This document shows, in pieces, positions 38,664-48,470 of a stretch of 64,000 nt of DNA (the stretch's first letter is position 1; each line of letters starts with the position of its first letter). Position numbers and translations under genes: made by a program. The notes below the pieces were generated by a model, which saw only the letters and a list, made by a program, of their open reading frames with translations, did no database searches and was not told where the DNA came from. Source of the stretch: Rhodanobacteraceae bacterium (GTDB lineage Bacteria > Pseudomonadota > Gammaproteobacteria > Xanthomonadales > SZUA-5); contig JADKFD010000006.1 of assembly GCA_016717705.1 (NCBI GenBank), positions 79,112 through 143,111 on the forward strand. Reading direction: 5' to 3'.

Positions 38664-41600
38664 TGTGTACACCTCGATCCGATCGCGCCCGGCGTTCTTG
38701 GCGCGGTACAGGGCCAGATCGGCAAATTCGAACAGCTGCGCCGCATCGTTCGGCTTGTGCTTGAGGCGCTCGGCGATGCCGATCGAGACGCTGCTGCGGG
38801 TGCCTTCCTGGCCGGCGTGACGGGCGTCGCGACGGATCGCGTCGGCGCGTTCCAGTGCCACCTCGATCGACGAGCCGGGCATCAACAGCACGAACTCCTC
38901 GCCACCGTAGCGGGCCAGCAATTCGCCCGGTCCGACCCAGCCGGACAAGCGCTCGGCGATGGCCTTCAAGCGTTCGTCGCCCAGCGCGTGGCCATAGGTG
39001 TCGTTGAACAGCTTGAAGTGGTCGACGTCGATCAACAACATGGCCAGATGCGCATCGGCGGCACGCGCGGCCGACCAGGCATTGTCGGTCTCGAACTCCA
39101 GCTTGCGGCGATTGGCGACCCCGGTCAGTCCGTCCAGGTCGGCCAGTTCCGACAATCGCTTGTTGGCCAGTTCCAGTTCGTGGCTGCGCAGCGCCAGTGC
39201 CTCGGTGCGCTCGGACACCAGGGTCTCCAGTTCGTGGTTGCGTCGCTCCAGCGTGCGCGAACGCCAGCGCAGCAGCAGCAGGAACAACACCACGATCCAG
39301 GCCAATGCGGCGAACATCGCCAGCCCGGTCTGATACCAGGCTGCGGACACGTGTATCGCATAGCGCAGCGGCGGCCCGGCCACGCCGGTTTCGTCGAGTG
39401 CACGCGCCTCGAAACTGTAGTCACCCGGCGCCAGGCTGCTGAACTCGCGCGAGCCCTCGGTGCCACCGTCCACCCAGTTGCGCTCATGACCCAGCAGTCG
39501 CGACTGGTAGTGCAGCCGGGTGGAAATCACCGGGCTCGCATATTCGAAGCGGATCTGCCGGAACTTCTCGACTTCGATCGATTCGGGCTTGAGCGGCAAC
39601 CAGCGGATCTTGCCGCCTTCGACGTCCATGCGCACGCGCTCCATCACCGGCGCAGCGCGCAGCGGCGGCGTGCGGGCGGCTCTCGGATCGAAGCGCACCA
39701 TGCCGCTCCAGGTGCCGATCCAGGCGCGCCCATTGTCGTCGCCGCACTGCACGTCGACGATGCCGCGGGCGCCACCGTCCATCGGCCGCAATTCGACGAA
39801 GGGCTGGGCGGGATCGGGGTCGCGTCGCAGCAGGCGCCGGGCATTGAACGCAAACACGCTGCCATCGCCGCAGGTGCGCACGCGCACATCGGAGCTGGGT
39901 GCCAATCCGGCCACGATCAACGGATGACGCTCCACTGGCGCAAAGCGCTGGCCATCCCAGGCCAAAAGCGCGCTGTCGGTGGACACCAGGACCTGACCGT
40001 CGATGTCGAGAACCGCGGCGCTGTGATCCGCGTCGCGCTGGTCGCCGAGCCTGAATTCCTCGGGCGCGCCCAGCCGATTGCCTTCCTGCATCGCAAAACG
40101 CATGGGGTCGGCGAGTAGCCGGTCCACCCACAACGAGCCATCGGCGGCTTCGGCAATTTCATCGAAGCGGAAGCTGGGATCGCTGAACCGCTGGACGACC
40201 GCAAAGCCCTCGCCCTGGCGGTCGAGCACAACCAGCCCGGTGTCCTCGACCGCGTAGATGCGCCCCGGGACAAATCGGGACGGGAATCAGGCGCCAGACC
40301 AGCATGTCGCCGACCAGCGGCAACAGCTGCTGGTCGCGCCACAGGTAGATGCCTTCGCGTGCTCCCAGCAGCAGCCCGATCGGCGTCGCCACCAGATCGT
40401 TGACTTCGTTCTGCGCCAGGGCGACGGTCTCGAAGCGGGCCGCCCCGGAGTCATCGCGAATCGCGCCGAACAGTCCAACCGACGTCGACACGTACAAGCG
40501 ACCCTGGTATTCCGCGGCATGCGTCACCCCGCCGCGCAGGCCGTGACTGCGATCGATCAGCGACCAGGCTTCGGACAGCGACATGCGCACGATGTCGGTC
40601 TCGGTGGCGGCCCAGAGATGGTTTTCGCGATCCACGGCCAGCCCCAACACTGGCGCCGGCCCGGTCGGCCAGACGCTGTAGCTGGTGAAGTCGGCATTGA
40701 CCCGAACGATATCGCCGCTCAGCGTGCCAATGGCGTAGCCACCGTCGGGCAGGGCGATCATGGTGTATGGATTGGCGGTCTTCAGCATCGCCTCGGCGGC
40801 GTGCTCGCGCGGAACCGCTTGATCGCCGTCGATGCGGTAGAGATTGCCGGTGTCGGTCAGCAGCCAGTACTGCGACGGCCCTTGACGGACCAGACCGCGC
40901 ACGCGCCCGGCCGCCGTCAACCAGGGCCGCAATTCCTTGCCATGCAACTGGAACATGCGCCGGTCGCGCAGCACCACGACCGGCGGCCCGCCGGGCGAGA
41001 ACATCGCCAGCAGCTTGCCCGGGAGGCTGATGCTGGCCTGCCGACCATCGTAACCGACAAAGAAAATCTGCCTGCTCGTGGCGAAATAGACACCATCGGC
41101 AACCGCCGCCGTGTCCCAGACCTCCCCCAGCGGCGCGCCCACGCTGTCGGGAAAGAAGCCGCTCTCGAGACTGAGGATCTCGTTGCGACCATCCACGCCG
41201 CGCTTGAGTACACCGAAATTCTGGTACCCACCGACATAGACCTTGCCGTCGGCGCCGAACGCCAGGGAGCGCGCCGCCCCGGCACCCGGCATCGGGATGC
41301 GCTGCCAACGCTGACCGAAGTAGCGCAGCAATCCGTCCGAATTGCCGACGTATATCTGACCGTCTTCGAGCGCCAGAACCGAGAAGCTGTAGGGATGCGC
41401 GTCGGTGTCGGCCGGTGAATAACGGGTCAAGCTCGGCTGGCCGATCCAGTTGTCGGCATCGGCGCATGCCGGATCGGGCAAACCGACCGCCGCCAACAGC
41501 ATCCCGACGCATGCCAGAACGCCGCGCAAGCGGGCGCAGCCGCGCCGCAGCCGGCGCGCCAGCTGGCCAGAATCGTCGCTTGCGCGGCTCGTGCTGATGC

Positions 41601-41721
41601 GGATATCCCCGTCGCTCCCGACGGTCTCAGACGATGCGACTTTCGCGACCAGCCTGCAATGACCTCGGCGCGCGCGCCAGGAATGATGGCGGCCCGGAAA
41701 CCGTCTGGCATACTCGATCAC
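38658..41721 (-). CDS. Diguanylate cyclase with periplasmic propeller and Y_Y_Y sensor, one frameshift
   Basis: About 1020 residues. A signal/anchor region (ACVGMLLAAVGLPDPACA) is followed by ~650 residues of two-component-regulator-type beta-propeller repeats (YVGNSDGLLRYFG, KVYVGGYQNFG, GLLLGAREGIYLW). A Y_Y_Y domain (LAPGDYSFEARALDETG), one membrane helix (LAMFAALAWIVVLFLLLLRW), a short coiled coil and a GGDEF domain complete it. The active-site sequence is RYGGEEFVLL, so it should make cyclic di-GMP. No RxxD inhibitory site stands five residues before it. A G-run near 40263-40266 has one base too many; removing it gives CPGRIYAVED and one frame. The true start is unclear; 41721 is the upstream limit, and a site nearer the signal peptide is likely. 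The propeller ligand is unknown. Confidence 0.87.
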
Positions 41722-41783
41722 GTTGCAGCCGGCGCGCTGGCGCCCACGGCAACGCGTTGCCCCTCCTGGCCGACCTTTAGCGC

Positions 41784-43040
41784 ATGTTCCTGCTTCGTGT
41801 CCTGATCTGCCTGCTGCTCGGTGTCTCGGCGCTTGCAGCCGAAGAGTGGACCACCGAGGACGTCTACACGCGGCATCAGGACAGCGTGCTCCAGGTGCGC
41901 ATCATCGACGCCAAGGGCGGCGCCAAGCGTTCGATCGGCAGCGGATTCATGGTCAGCGACGACGGCCGCCTGGTCACCAATTTCCACGTGGTCGCCGATT
42001 TCGTGCACCACCCTGACGATCACCGGGCCGAATGGGTCGGCAGCGACGGCAGCAGCGGACCGCTGGAACTGCTGGATGTCGACGTCGTCCACGACCTCGC
42101 GGTGATGCAGTCGGAAGCACTCGCCGGGCGCAAGTTTCTGGCGGTCGAGAGCAATCTGCCGAAGATGGGCGAGCGCCTGTTCGCGCTCGGCTTTCCCTAC
42201 GACCTGGGACTCACCATCGTCGAGGGCACTTACAACGGACTGTTGGAAAAGTCCCTGTATGAACGCATCCACCTGACTTCTTCGATCAATCCCGGCATGA
42301 GCGGCGGCCCGGCGATCGATCGCAACGGCAATGTGATCGGCGTCAACGTCGCCACCGCGGGCAACCAGGTCAGCTTTCTGGTTCCCGCGCGCCACGTGAT
42401 CGAACTGCTGACCCGCGACGAGGCCAGCACGCGCGGTGAATTGATGGATCGCATCGGCGCCCAGTTGCGCGCCAATCAGGCACGTTACCTGAGTGAACTG
42501 ATGCAGGCGCCATTCGTGAGCATGAGCCTTGGCGACTATCAGGTTCCCGGCGCCATCGCGCGCTATGTCAATTGCTGGAGCCAGACTGATCAGGACGCCG
42601 AACGCCTCTACAATCACACCGAACTCAGTTGCCAGAGCGAAGACGATGTCTTCCTGTCGGGCGAGCTGACCACCGGTGCGATCCGCTACGAACATGCGCT
42701 GTTCAGCAGTCGCAAGATCGGCACGCTGCGCTTCTGGACCCAGTTGCAGCGACAGTTCGGCAGTTTTTACGGCGATCTGGGCGGCGACAAGGCCAGCGTC
42801 ACCGGCTTTGAGTGCCATCGCGACTTCTACGAGCACGCCGGGCTGAAGAGCAAGCTGGTGCTGTGTGTGCGTCGCTACCGCGAATTCGACGGCCTGTACG
42901 ACCTGGTGCAGCGACAGATGACGTTGGATCGCAGCGATCGCGCCCTGCAGTCGACGCTGGTGCTGACCGGGGTCGATCGCGAACACGGACTCGAATTCGC
43001 GCGGCGCTTCGCCGAGGAGGTCCGGTGGACGAAGCCGTGA
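41784..43040 (+). CDS. Exported trypsin-like (HtrA-type) serine protease without PDZ
   Basis: 418 residues. Signal peptide MFLLRVLICLLLGVSALAA. The S1C-type protease domain (about 20-215) has the catalytic histidine in TNFHVV, aspartate in VVHDLAVM and serine in NPGMSGGPA. Instead of PDZ domains, a ~200-residue C-terminal domain follows that I do not recognise; it contains four cysteines (NCWSQ, SCQSE, FECHRD, LCVRR), perhaps two disulfides. The next gene, an FHA membrane protein, starts inside its last codons, so the two are translationally coupled. Likely a periplasmic protease tied to the FHA protein in signalling or envelope quality control (inference). Confidence 0.87.
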   Translation: MFLLRVLICLLLGVSALAAEEWTTEDVYTRHQDSVLQVRIIDAKGGAKRSIGSGFMVSDDGRLVTNFHVVADFVHHPDDHRAEWVGSDGSSGPLELLDVDVVHDLAVMQSEALAGRKFLAVESNLPKMGERLFALGFPYDLGLTIVEGTYNGLLEKSLYERIHLTSSINPGMSGGPAIDRNGNVIGVNVATAGNQVSFLVPARHVIELLTRDEASTRGELMDRIGAQLRANQARYLSELMQAPFVSMSLGDYQVPGAIARYVNCWSQTDQDAERLYNHTELSCQSEDDVFLSGELTTGAIRYEHALFSSRKIGTLRFWTQLQRQFGSFYGDLGGDKASVTGFECHRDFYEHAGLKSKLVLCVRRYREFDGLYDLVQRQMTLDRSDRALQSTLVLTGVDREHGLEFARRFAEEVRWTKP

Positions 43041-44002
43041 GCTTCCGCGGCGCGGTTGAGGTGGTCGATCGCTCCGGCCATGTCCAGGCGCGCATACGTG
43101 TCGAACAACTGCCGTTTCGTATCGGCCGTGCCCTCGACAACGATCTGGTGCTGGACGACCCTTATGTGTGCGCGCACCACGCGGAGATTCGCGGCGACGA
43201 GTGCATGGAGCTGGTCGACTGCGGCAGTTTGAACGGCAGCTTCCGCGGCAGCGAACGCGAGCGTCAGCCGCGCATCGCGCTGGGCGGCGGCAGCGAACTG
43301 CGGGTGGGGCATACGCTGCTGCGTTTCCGCGCGGCAGACGAGAGCTTGCCGGCGACGCTGGCGGATCCGATGGCGGGCTCCCGCTGGCTGGGCCTGGATC
43401 GCATGCGCTGGGCTTTCCTGGCGCTCGCGGGCAGCGCGGCCGTGGTGGTCGCCGAACAGATCGTCGGCAGCACCCAAGTCGTGCGCCCGGGGGTGATCAT
43501 CAATGCGGCGGCGCCGGCCCTCATCGTGCTGGCGCTGTGGGCGCTGTCATGGAGCCTGGTGAATCGCGTCGTCGCGCACCGCTTCCATTACGCCGGGCAT
43601 CTGGCCATCGGCGGATTCGGTGTCATCGCCGTCAGCCTGATGGAAACCGCCGGCAGCTATCTGGCTTTTGCAGTTTCTGGCGATGAACTGCAGTCGATCT
43701 TCGCCAGCCTGGGCAACGCCGCGCTGATCGGCGTGTTGATTTTCGGGCACCTGCGCCTGATTTCGCGCGGCAGTGCGCGACGCCTGCTGCTGCCCGCGGG
43801 ACTCGTCGGCATTGCTTTTCTGGCGCTGTCGGTCTTGCCCAAGGCCAGCGACGATCAGTTCCGCAGCGAACCGGAGATGTCCGCGACCCTGAAGCCGCCA
43901 TTTGCCGCCTTGCGGGCGGGCCGGGACAGCCAGACCTATTACAGCGACGCCACCAGGGCGCTGGACGCGGCCGATGCCGCGGTCAAGGACGCGGCGGACT
44001 GA
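43025..44002 (+). CDS. FHA-domain multi-pass membrane protein
   Basis: 325 residues. GTG at 43025 has GAGGAGG (43014-43020) four bases upstream and overlaps the protease gene by 16 bp. An FHA domain at the N-terminus (about residues 10-100) has FRIGRALDNDLVLDD, CAHHAEIRG and DCGSLNGS, the phosphothreonine-binding Arg, Ser/His and Asn-Gly elements of the fold. After a linker come about five hydrophobic helices (the first around FLALAGSAAVVVAEQIVG) and a short soluble tail. The FHA domain is expected in the cytoplasm, where it could bind a protein phosphorylated by a Hanks-type kinase such as that at 15.5-17.9 kb. Partner unknown. Confidence 0.87.
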   Translation: MDEAVSFRGAVEVVDRSGHVQARIRVEQLPFRIGRALDNDLVLDDPYVCAHHAEIRGDECMELVDCGSLNGSFRGSERERQPRIALGGGSELRVGHTLLRFRAADESLPATLADPMAGSRWLGLDRMRWAFLALAGSAAVVVAEQIVGSTQVVRPGVIINAAAPALIVLALWALSWSLVNRVVAHRFHYAGHLAIGGFGVIAVSLMETAGSYLAFAVSGDELQSIFASLGNAALIGVLIFGHLRLISRGSARRLLLPAGLVGIAFLALSVLPKASDDQFRSEPEMSATLKPPFAALRAGRDSQTYYSDATRALDAADAAVKDAAD

Positions 44003-44017
44003 GGATCGCGTGCGGCT

Positions 44018-44234
44018 TCCGCGGGAGCGACCGCGGCCGCGATCGCGCAACGACGTGTGCGTCGCGATCTTGTAGGAACGACGCGTACGCCGCGATCTTG
44101 CAGGAGCTGTACGTCGCGATCTTGTAGGAGCGACGTAAACGTCGCGACCAGAATGCATCGCGCGCAAGCGCGCTCCTGCAACCATGCCGAAGTTCCACGC
44201 CAGCCTTTGTAGGAGCGACCTCGGTCGCGATAGC
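44018..44234. repeat. Cluster of about seven REP palindromes (TTGTAGGAGCGACGTNNACGTCGCGA)
   Basis: Successive copies around 44025, 44052, 44074, 44102, 44126 and 44211 share GTAGGAGCGAC...GTCGCGAT. One inverted copy of the CATCGCGCGCAAGCGCGCTC family lies at about 44158-44180. The cluster fills the space between the FHA gene and the convergent oxidase operon. No coding potential. Confidence 0.85.
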
Positions 44235-44252
44235 TCTTGTGCATCCCGCAAG

Positions 44253-44284
44253 CGCGAAAGGCCGCCCGAGGGCGGCCTTTCGCG
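44253..44284. terminator. Strong bidirectional hairpin terminator
   Basis: CGCGAAAGGCCGCC pairs with GGCGGCCTTTCGCG around a short CGAG loop. The stem itself carries AAA and TTT, so it can work in both directions. It separates the FHA gene from the ctaE end of the cytochrome oxidase operon. Confidence 0.8.
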
Positions 44285-44307
44285 GCACTGGCGATGTGGA
44301 ATCCGCC

Positions 44308-45180
44308 CTACAACACGTAGACGAACACGAACAATCCCAACCAGACCACGTCGACGAAGTGCCAGTACCAGGCCACCGCCTCGAAGCCGAAGTGGTTTTC
44401 CTTGGTGAAATGGCCGGACATGCAGCGGAACAGAATCACCAGCAGCATGATCGTGCCCAGCGTCACGTGCATGCCGTGGAAGCCGGTCAGCATGAAGAAG
44501 GTGCTGCCGTAGACACCGGAGCCCAAGGTCAGACCGAGGGCATGGTAGGCATGGATGTACTCGGTGGCCTGGAAGTACAGGAACAGTGCGCCGAGCGCGA
44601 CCGTAGCCGCCATCCACCACACCAGTGCGGTGCGCTGGCCCACCTTCAGCGCCCAGTGCGCCATGGTGATGGTCAGGCCCGAGGTCAGCAGGATCATCGT
44701 ATTCAGCAGCGGCAGGCCCCACGCCGGGATGGTCTCGAAGGCGCCGCCGACGTTGCCGGGGCCATTGGTCGGCCACACCGCTTCATAGCCCGGATGCAAG
44801 ATTGCGTTGGTGGCGAAGCCATCGCCCTCACCGCCCAGCCATGGCACCGACAACATGCGCGCGTAGAACAGCGAACCGAAGAAGGCGGCGAAGAACATCA
44901 CTTCCGAGAAGATGAACCACACCATCCCCATGCGGAAGGAGACGTCGACCTGATGGTTGTAGATGCCGCTGACGCTTTCCTTGATCACCGTCCCGAACCA
45001 GCCGAACAGCATGATCAGGAGCAGCGCCATGCCGACGCCGAACTTGATCATGCCAAAGGTGTGGTCGCCGTTGACCAGCGAGGCAGCCCCGCCCATCACG
45101 AAGAACAGTGCCACCGATCCGAGGATCGGCCAGGCGCTGCCGTGTGGGATGTAGTAAGCGCCGGAGCTTTGTGCTGCCAT
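44308..45180 (-). CDS. ctaE: Cytochrome c oxidase subunit III
   Basis: 290 residues with seven predicted membrane helices of the aa3-type subunit III. Typical stretches are VDVSFRMGMVWFIFSEVMFF with the conserved glutamate, ITMAHWALKVGQR, FTGFHGMHV-like FMLTGFHGMHVTLG, and EAVAWYWHFVDVVWL with the C-terminal His-Phe-Val-Asp. Inner membrane, supports subunit I stability and proton uptake. Last gene of the ctaC-ctaD-small-ctaG-ctaE group, 47 bp after ctaG. Intact. Confidence 0.96.
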   Translation of the reverse strand: MAAQSSGAYYIPHGSAWPILGSVALFFVMGGAASLVNGDHTFGMIKFGVGMALLLIMLFGWFGTVIKESVSGIYNHQVDVSFRMGMVWFIFSEVMFFAAFFGSLFYARMLSVPWLGGEGDGFATNAILHPGYEAVWPTNGPGNVGGAFETIPAWGLPLLNTMILLTSGLTITMAHWALKVGQRTALVWWMAATVALGALFLYFQATEYIHAYHALGLTLGSGVYGSTFFMLTGFHGMHVTLGTIMLLVILFRCMSGHFTKENHFGFEAVAWYWHFVDVVWLGLFVFVYVL

Positions 45181-45227
45181 GAGGAATCCCCGTCAATTCA
45201 AAGTGTGAGCGCGAAGGCCCAGAGAAA

Positions 45228-45812
45228 TCACAGCGCCAGATTATTGGGTACGACCGCGTGCTGCGCCAGTCGCCCGGTGGCAATGTCATTGAGATAAAAA
45301 GTGTACGACAGCGTCATCACCGACACATTCGCGGGCAATGCCGGGTCGACCACAAAGCGCACCGGCATGTCGCGCGTTTCCCCCGCCGCCAGCGTCTGTT
45401 CGGTGAAACAGAAGCATTCGGTCTTGTTGAAATAGATCGACGCCCGATTCGGCGCCACGCTCGGTACGGCCTGGCCGACCAGATCGTTGGCGCTCAGGTT
45501 GCTGGCCTCGAACAGCACTTCGGTGATCTGCCCCGGGTGCACCTCGATGCTCGCCTGCTTGGCGCGGAACGCCCATGGCAGCCCGGCCTTGACCGACGTA
45601 TCGAACTGCACGGTAATCGTGCGCGTGGTGTCGACCACGCCAGCGGCCGCGCTGGTGCCGCCGGCGTTCCCGGTCTTGCCGTTGATCCCGGTGATCTCGC
45701 AGTAGATCGAGTAGATCGGAATCAGCGCGAAGCAGAACAGGAACGAGCCCGCGCAGACCATAAGGACCTTGCGTATGACGCCGCGATGGTCGACGGGCGC
45801 GGCCGGATTCAT
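45228..45812 (-). CDS. ctaG: Cytochrome c oxidase assembly protein CtaG/Cox11
   Basis: 194 residues. One N-terminal membrane helix (VLMVCAGSFLFCFALIPIYS) anchors a periplasmic immunoglobulin-like domain that inserts copper B into subunit I. The copper ligands are in the ECFCF motif (KTECFCFTEQ). The ATG overlaps the stop of the preceding 40-codon gene (ATGA). Length and motif order match Cox11 proteins. Confidence 0.95.
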   Translation of the reverse strand: MNPAAPVDHRGVIRKVLMVCAGSFLFCFALIPIYSIYCEITGINGKTGNAGGTSAAAGVVDTTRTITVQFDTSVKAGLPWAFRAKQASIEVHPGQITEVLFEASNLSANDLVGQAVPSVAPNRASIYFNKTECFCFTEQTLAAGETRDMPVRFVVDPALPANVSVMTLSYTFYLNDIATGRLAQHAVVPNNLAL

Positions 45813-45931
45813 GTCAGCAACATCACGCGGATGAAAAACAGACCGTACAGCGCGACGGCGATCAAGGTCAGCACCAACACCGTCCGGCGGATGGCCGGAC
45901 GGCGATCATTGCGGTCGGATTGCGCCGGCAT
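45809..45931 (-). CDS. Small single-helix protein of the oxidase operon
   Basis: 40 residues: a polar, basic N-terminus (MPAQSDRNDRRPAIRR), then one membrane helix (TVLVLTLIAVALYGLFFIRV). The ATG overlaps the ctaD stop (TGATG) and its own stop overlaps the ctaG start (ATGA), so it is translationally locked into the operon. Short proteins at this place are annotated in other proteobacteria as cytochrome oxidase small assembly proteins; that role is known from position and is not proven by sequence. Confidence 0.8.
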   Translation of the reverse strand: MPAQSDRNDRRPAIRRTVLVLTLIAVALYGLFFIRVMLLT

Positions 45932-47565
45932 CAGTGGCTCACGTCGCCGTGCGCCAGCACGCTGTCGTCGATCTTCGGCGGCGTCGAGAACGAGTGGTAC
46001 GGTGCCGGCGACGGCAGCGTCCATTCCAGGCCCTTGGCGCCTTCCCACACGCCCGAGGTGGCCTTGGCGCCACGCTTCAGGAAGCAGGTGTCGATGATCA
46101 GCCAGGCAAACAGCAACTGCGACAGGCCAAAGGCGAAGCCGCCGATCGACGAGATCATGTTGAAATCGGCGAAGGCCACGTTGTAATCCGGGATACGGCG
46201 CGGCATGCCGGCCAGGCCGAGGAAGTGCTGCGGGAAGAACAGCATGTTGACGGTGATCGTCGACAGCCAGAAATGCACCTTGCCGAGCGTCTCGTTGTAC
46301 ATGCGCCCGGTCCACTTCGGCAGCCAGTAGTAGACCGCCGCCATGATCGAGAAGATCGCGCCGGTGACCAGCACATAGTGGAAGTGCGCGACCACGAAAT
46401 AGGTGTCGTGGTACTGGAAGTCGGCCGGCACGATCGCCAGCATCAGGCCCGAGAAACCGCCGATGGTGAACAGCACGACGAAGGCGATCGCGAACAGCAT
46501 CGGCGTCTCGAAGGTCATCGAGCCGCGCCACATGGTCGCCACCCAGTTGAACACCTTCACGCCGGTCGGGATCGCGATCAGCATGGTCGCGTACATGAAG
46601 AAGATCTGGCCACCGAGCGGCATGCCGACGGTGAACATGTGGTGCGCCCAGACGATGAAGGACAGGAAGGCGATCGACGCGGTCGCGTAGACCATCGCCT
46701 GGTAGCCGAACAGCGGCTTGCGGGCGAAGGTCGGAATGATCTCCGAGGCCACGCCGAAGGCGGGCAGGATCATGATGTAGACCTCGGGATGGCCGAAGAA
46801 CCAGAAGATGTGCTGGAACATCACCGGGTCACCGCCACCGGCGGCATTGAAGAAGCTGGTGCCGAAGTACTTGTCGGTCAGCAGCATGGTCACCGAACCC
46901 GCCAGCACCGGCATCACCGCGATCAGCAGGAAGGCGGTGATCAGCCAGGTCCAGACGAACACCGGCATCTTCAGAAGATCGAGGCCGGGCGCGCGCATGT
47001 TGAGGATGGTGGCGATGATGTTGATCGCGCCCATGATCGAGCTGATGCCCATCATGTGCACCGCGAAGATCACGAAGGCGACGTTGTTGCCGCCCTGGAT
47101 CGACAGCGGCGGATACAGCGTCCAGCCGCCGGCCGGGCCACCGCCATCCATGAACAGCGTCGACAGCAGCAGCGTGAAGGCGAACGGCATGATCCAGAAG
47201 GACCAGTTGTTCATGCGCGGCAGCGCCATGTCGGGCGCGCCGATCATCATCGGGATCATCCAGTTGGCGAGGCCGACGAAGGCCGGCATCACCGCGCCGA
47301 AGATCATCACCAGCGCGTGCATGGTGGTCATCTGGTTGAAGAAGTCCGGCTCGACCAGTTGCAGGCCGGGCTGGAACAGCTCGGCGCGGATCACCAGGGC
47401 CATGCTGCCGCCGATGAAGAACATCAACAGCGAGAACAACAGGTACAGGGTACCGATGTCCTTGTGATTGGTGCCGCAGAACCAGCGGTCGAAAAAGCCG
47501 CTGGGCTTGTGGTCGTGATCGTCGTGATCCGCGTGCGTATCAGCGTGATCGCCGTGGTGAGCCAT
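45931..47565 (-). CDS. ctaD: Cytochrome c oxidase subunit I
   Basis: 544 residues, catalytic haem-copper subunit of an aa3-type oxidase. ATG at 47565 with GGAGAA upstream; the N-terminus is rich in His and Asp (MAHHGDHADTHADHDDHDH), followed by NHKDIGTLYLLF. The twelve helices contain the copper-B and cross-linked tyrosine site (FWFFGHPEVYIMILPAFG), the haem-ligand histidines (TMHALVMIFGAVMP and VVAHFHYVLVTG), and the D-channel region. The His-rich N-terminus is longer than usual and could bind metal (inference). Its start overlaps the end of ctaC by 26 bp. Confidence 0.97.
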   Translation of the reverse strand: MAHHGDHADTHADHDDHDHKPSGFFDRWFCGTNHKDIGTLYLLFSLLMFFIGGSMALVIRAELFQPGLQLVEPDFFNQMTTMHALVMIFGAVMPAFVGLANWMIPMMIGAPDMALPRMNNWSFWIMPFAFTLLLSTLFMDGGGPAGGWTLYPPLSIQGGNNVAFVIFAVHMMGISSIMGAINIIATILNMRAPGLDLLKMPVFVWTWLITAFLLIAVMPVLAGSVTMLLTDKYFGTSFFNAAGGGDPVMFQHIFWFFGHPEVYIMILPAFGVASEIIPTFARKPLFGYQAMVYATASIAFLSFIVWAHHMFTVGMPLGGQIFFMYATMLIAIPTGVKVFNWVATMWRGSMTFETPMLFAIAFVVLFTIGGFSGLMLAIVPADFQYHDTYFVVAHFHYVLVTGAIFSIMAAVYYWLPKWTGRMYNETLGKVHFWLSTITVNMLFFPQHFLGLAGMPRRIPDYNVAFADFNMISSIGGFAFGLSQLLFAWLIIDTCFLKRGAKATSGVWEGAKGLEWTLPSPAPYHSFSTPPKIDDSVLAHGDVSH

Positions 47566-48470
47566 GGCTGGGTTCTCCAGTGAATCGAAAGTGTGCGGGG
47601 GCGATCGGGGGATCAGCTTTGGTGACCGGGACGACCGGCGCGCTTTGCGCCACCGCTTCCGGATTCGCCTTGGCCGCCTTCTGCTCGGCCATCCAGGCGT
47701 CAAATTCGGCGCGCGGCTTGGCGACGACCACGATCGGCATGAAGCCGTGGTCCTTGCCGCACAGCTCGGCGCACTGGCCGCGATAGGTTCCCGGCTGGTC
47801 GACCTGGGTCCAGGCCTCATTGATGAAGCCGGGAATCGCGTCCTGTTTCCAGCCCAGCGAGGGCACCCACCAGGAGTGGATGACGTCGTCGGCGGTGATC
47901 ACGAAGCGGATCTTGATGCCCGTCGGGATGACCAGCGGATGGTCGACGTCGAGCAGGTAGTTCTCGACCGAGTTCGGATCGATGCCGGAGCCGACCTGGC
48001 GCGCCTCATCGGCGTTGCGCGCCAGAGAACTCATGAAATTGACGTCCTGACCGAGGTACTCGTAGCGCCATTTCCATTGGTAACCGGTCACCTTGACGGT
48101 GACTTCGGCGTTGCCGGTGTCGGCCATCTTCACCAGCGTACTGCGTGGCCGGGTAGGCCATCACCAGCAGGATCAGGATCGGGATTGCGGTCCAGATCAC
48201 CTCGGCAGTCGTGCTGTGGGTGAACTTGGCCGGTACCGCGCCCTTGGATTTGCGGAACTTGAACATGGCGTAGAACATCGCGCCAAACACGAGGATGCCG
48301 ATCACCACGCAGACCCAGAGGATCAGCATGTGCAGGTGATAGACGTCCTGACTGGTCGCCGTGACGCCGGGTGTCATGTTGAGCTGCCAGCGCTCCGGAT
48401 TGGCCATCACGCTCGTCGAAACGAGCAGCGCCAGTCCGCTACCGGCGAGTTGCCCAAGTTGCCGCTTCAT
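47540..48470 (-). CDS. ctaC: Cytochrome c oxidase subunit II, one frameshift
   Basis: About 309 residues. Signal peptide, two membrane helices (LHMLILWVCVVIGILVFGAM and VIWTAIPILILLVMAY), then a cupredoxin domain with the copper-A site in CAELCGKDHGFMP. It accepts electrons from cytochrome c. The frame breaks near 48140: the coding strand reads CAGTACGCTGGTG where removal of the T gives Q-T-L-V-K-M and joins both halves exactly. A lesion in this essential-type subunit, with all neighbours intact, argues for a sequence error. The C-terminus runs 26 bp into ctaD. The start overlaps the DUF2244 gene (ATGA). Confidence 0.93.

Noticed and set aside
45934..47583. 549-codon plus-strand frame opposite ctaD
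   Set aside because: Extreme His/Arg/Asp content without any fold pattern; ctaD is certain.
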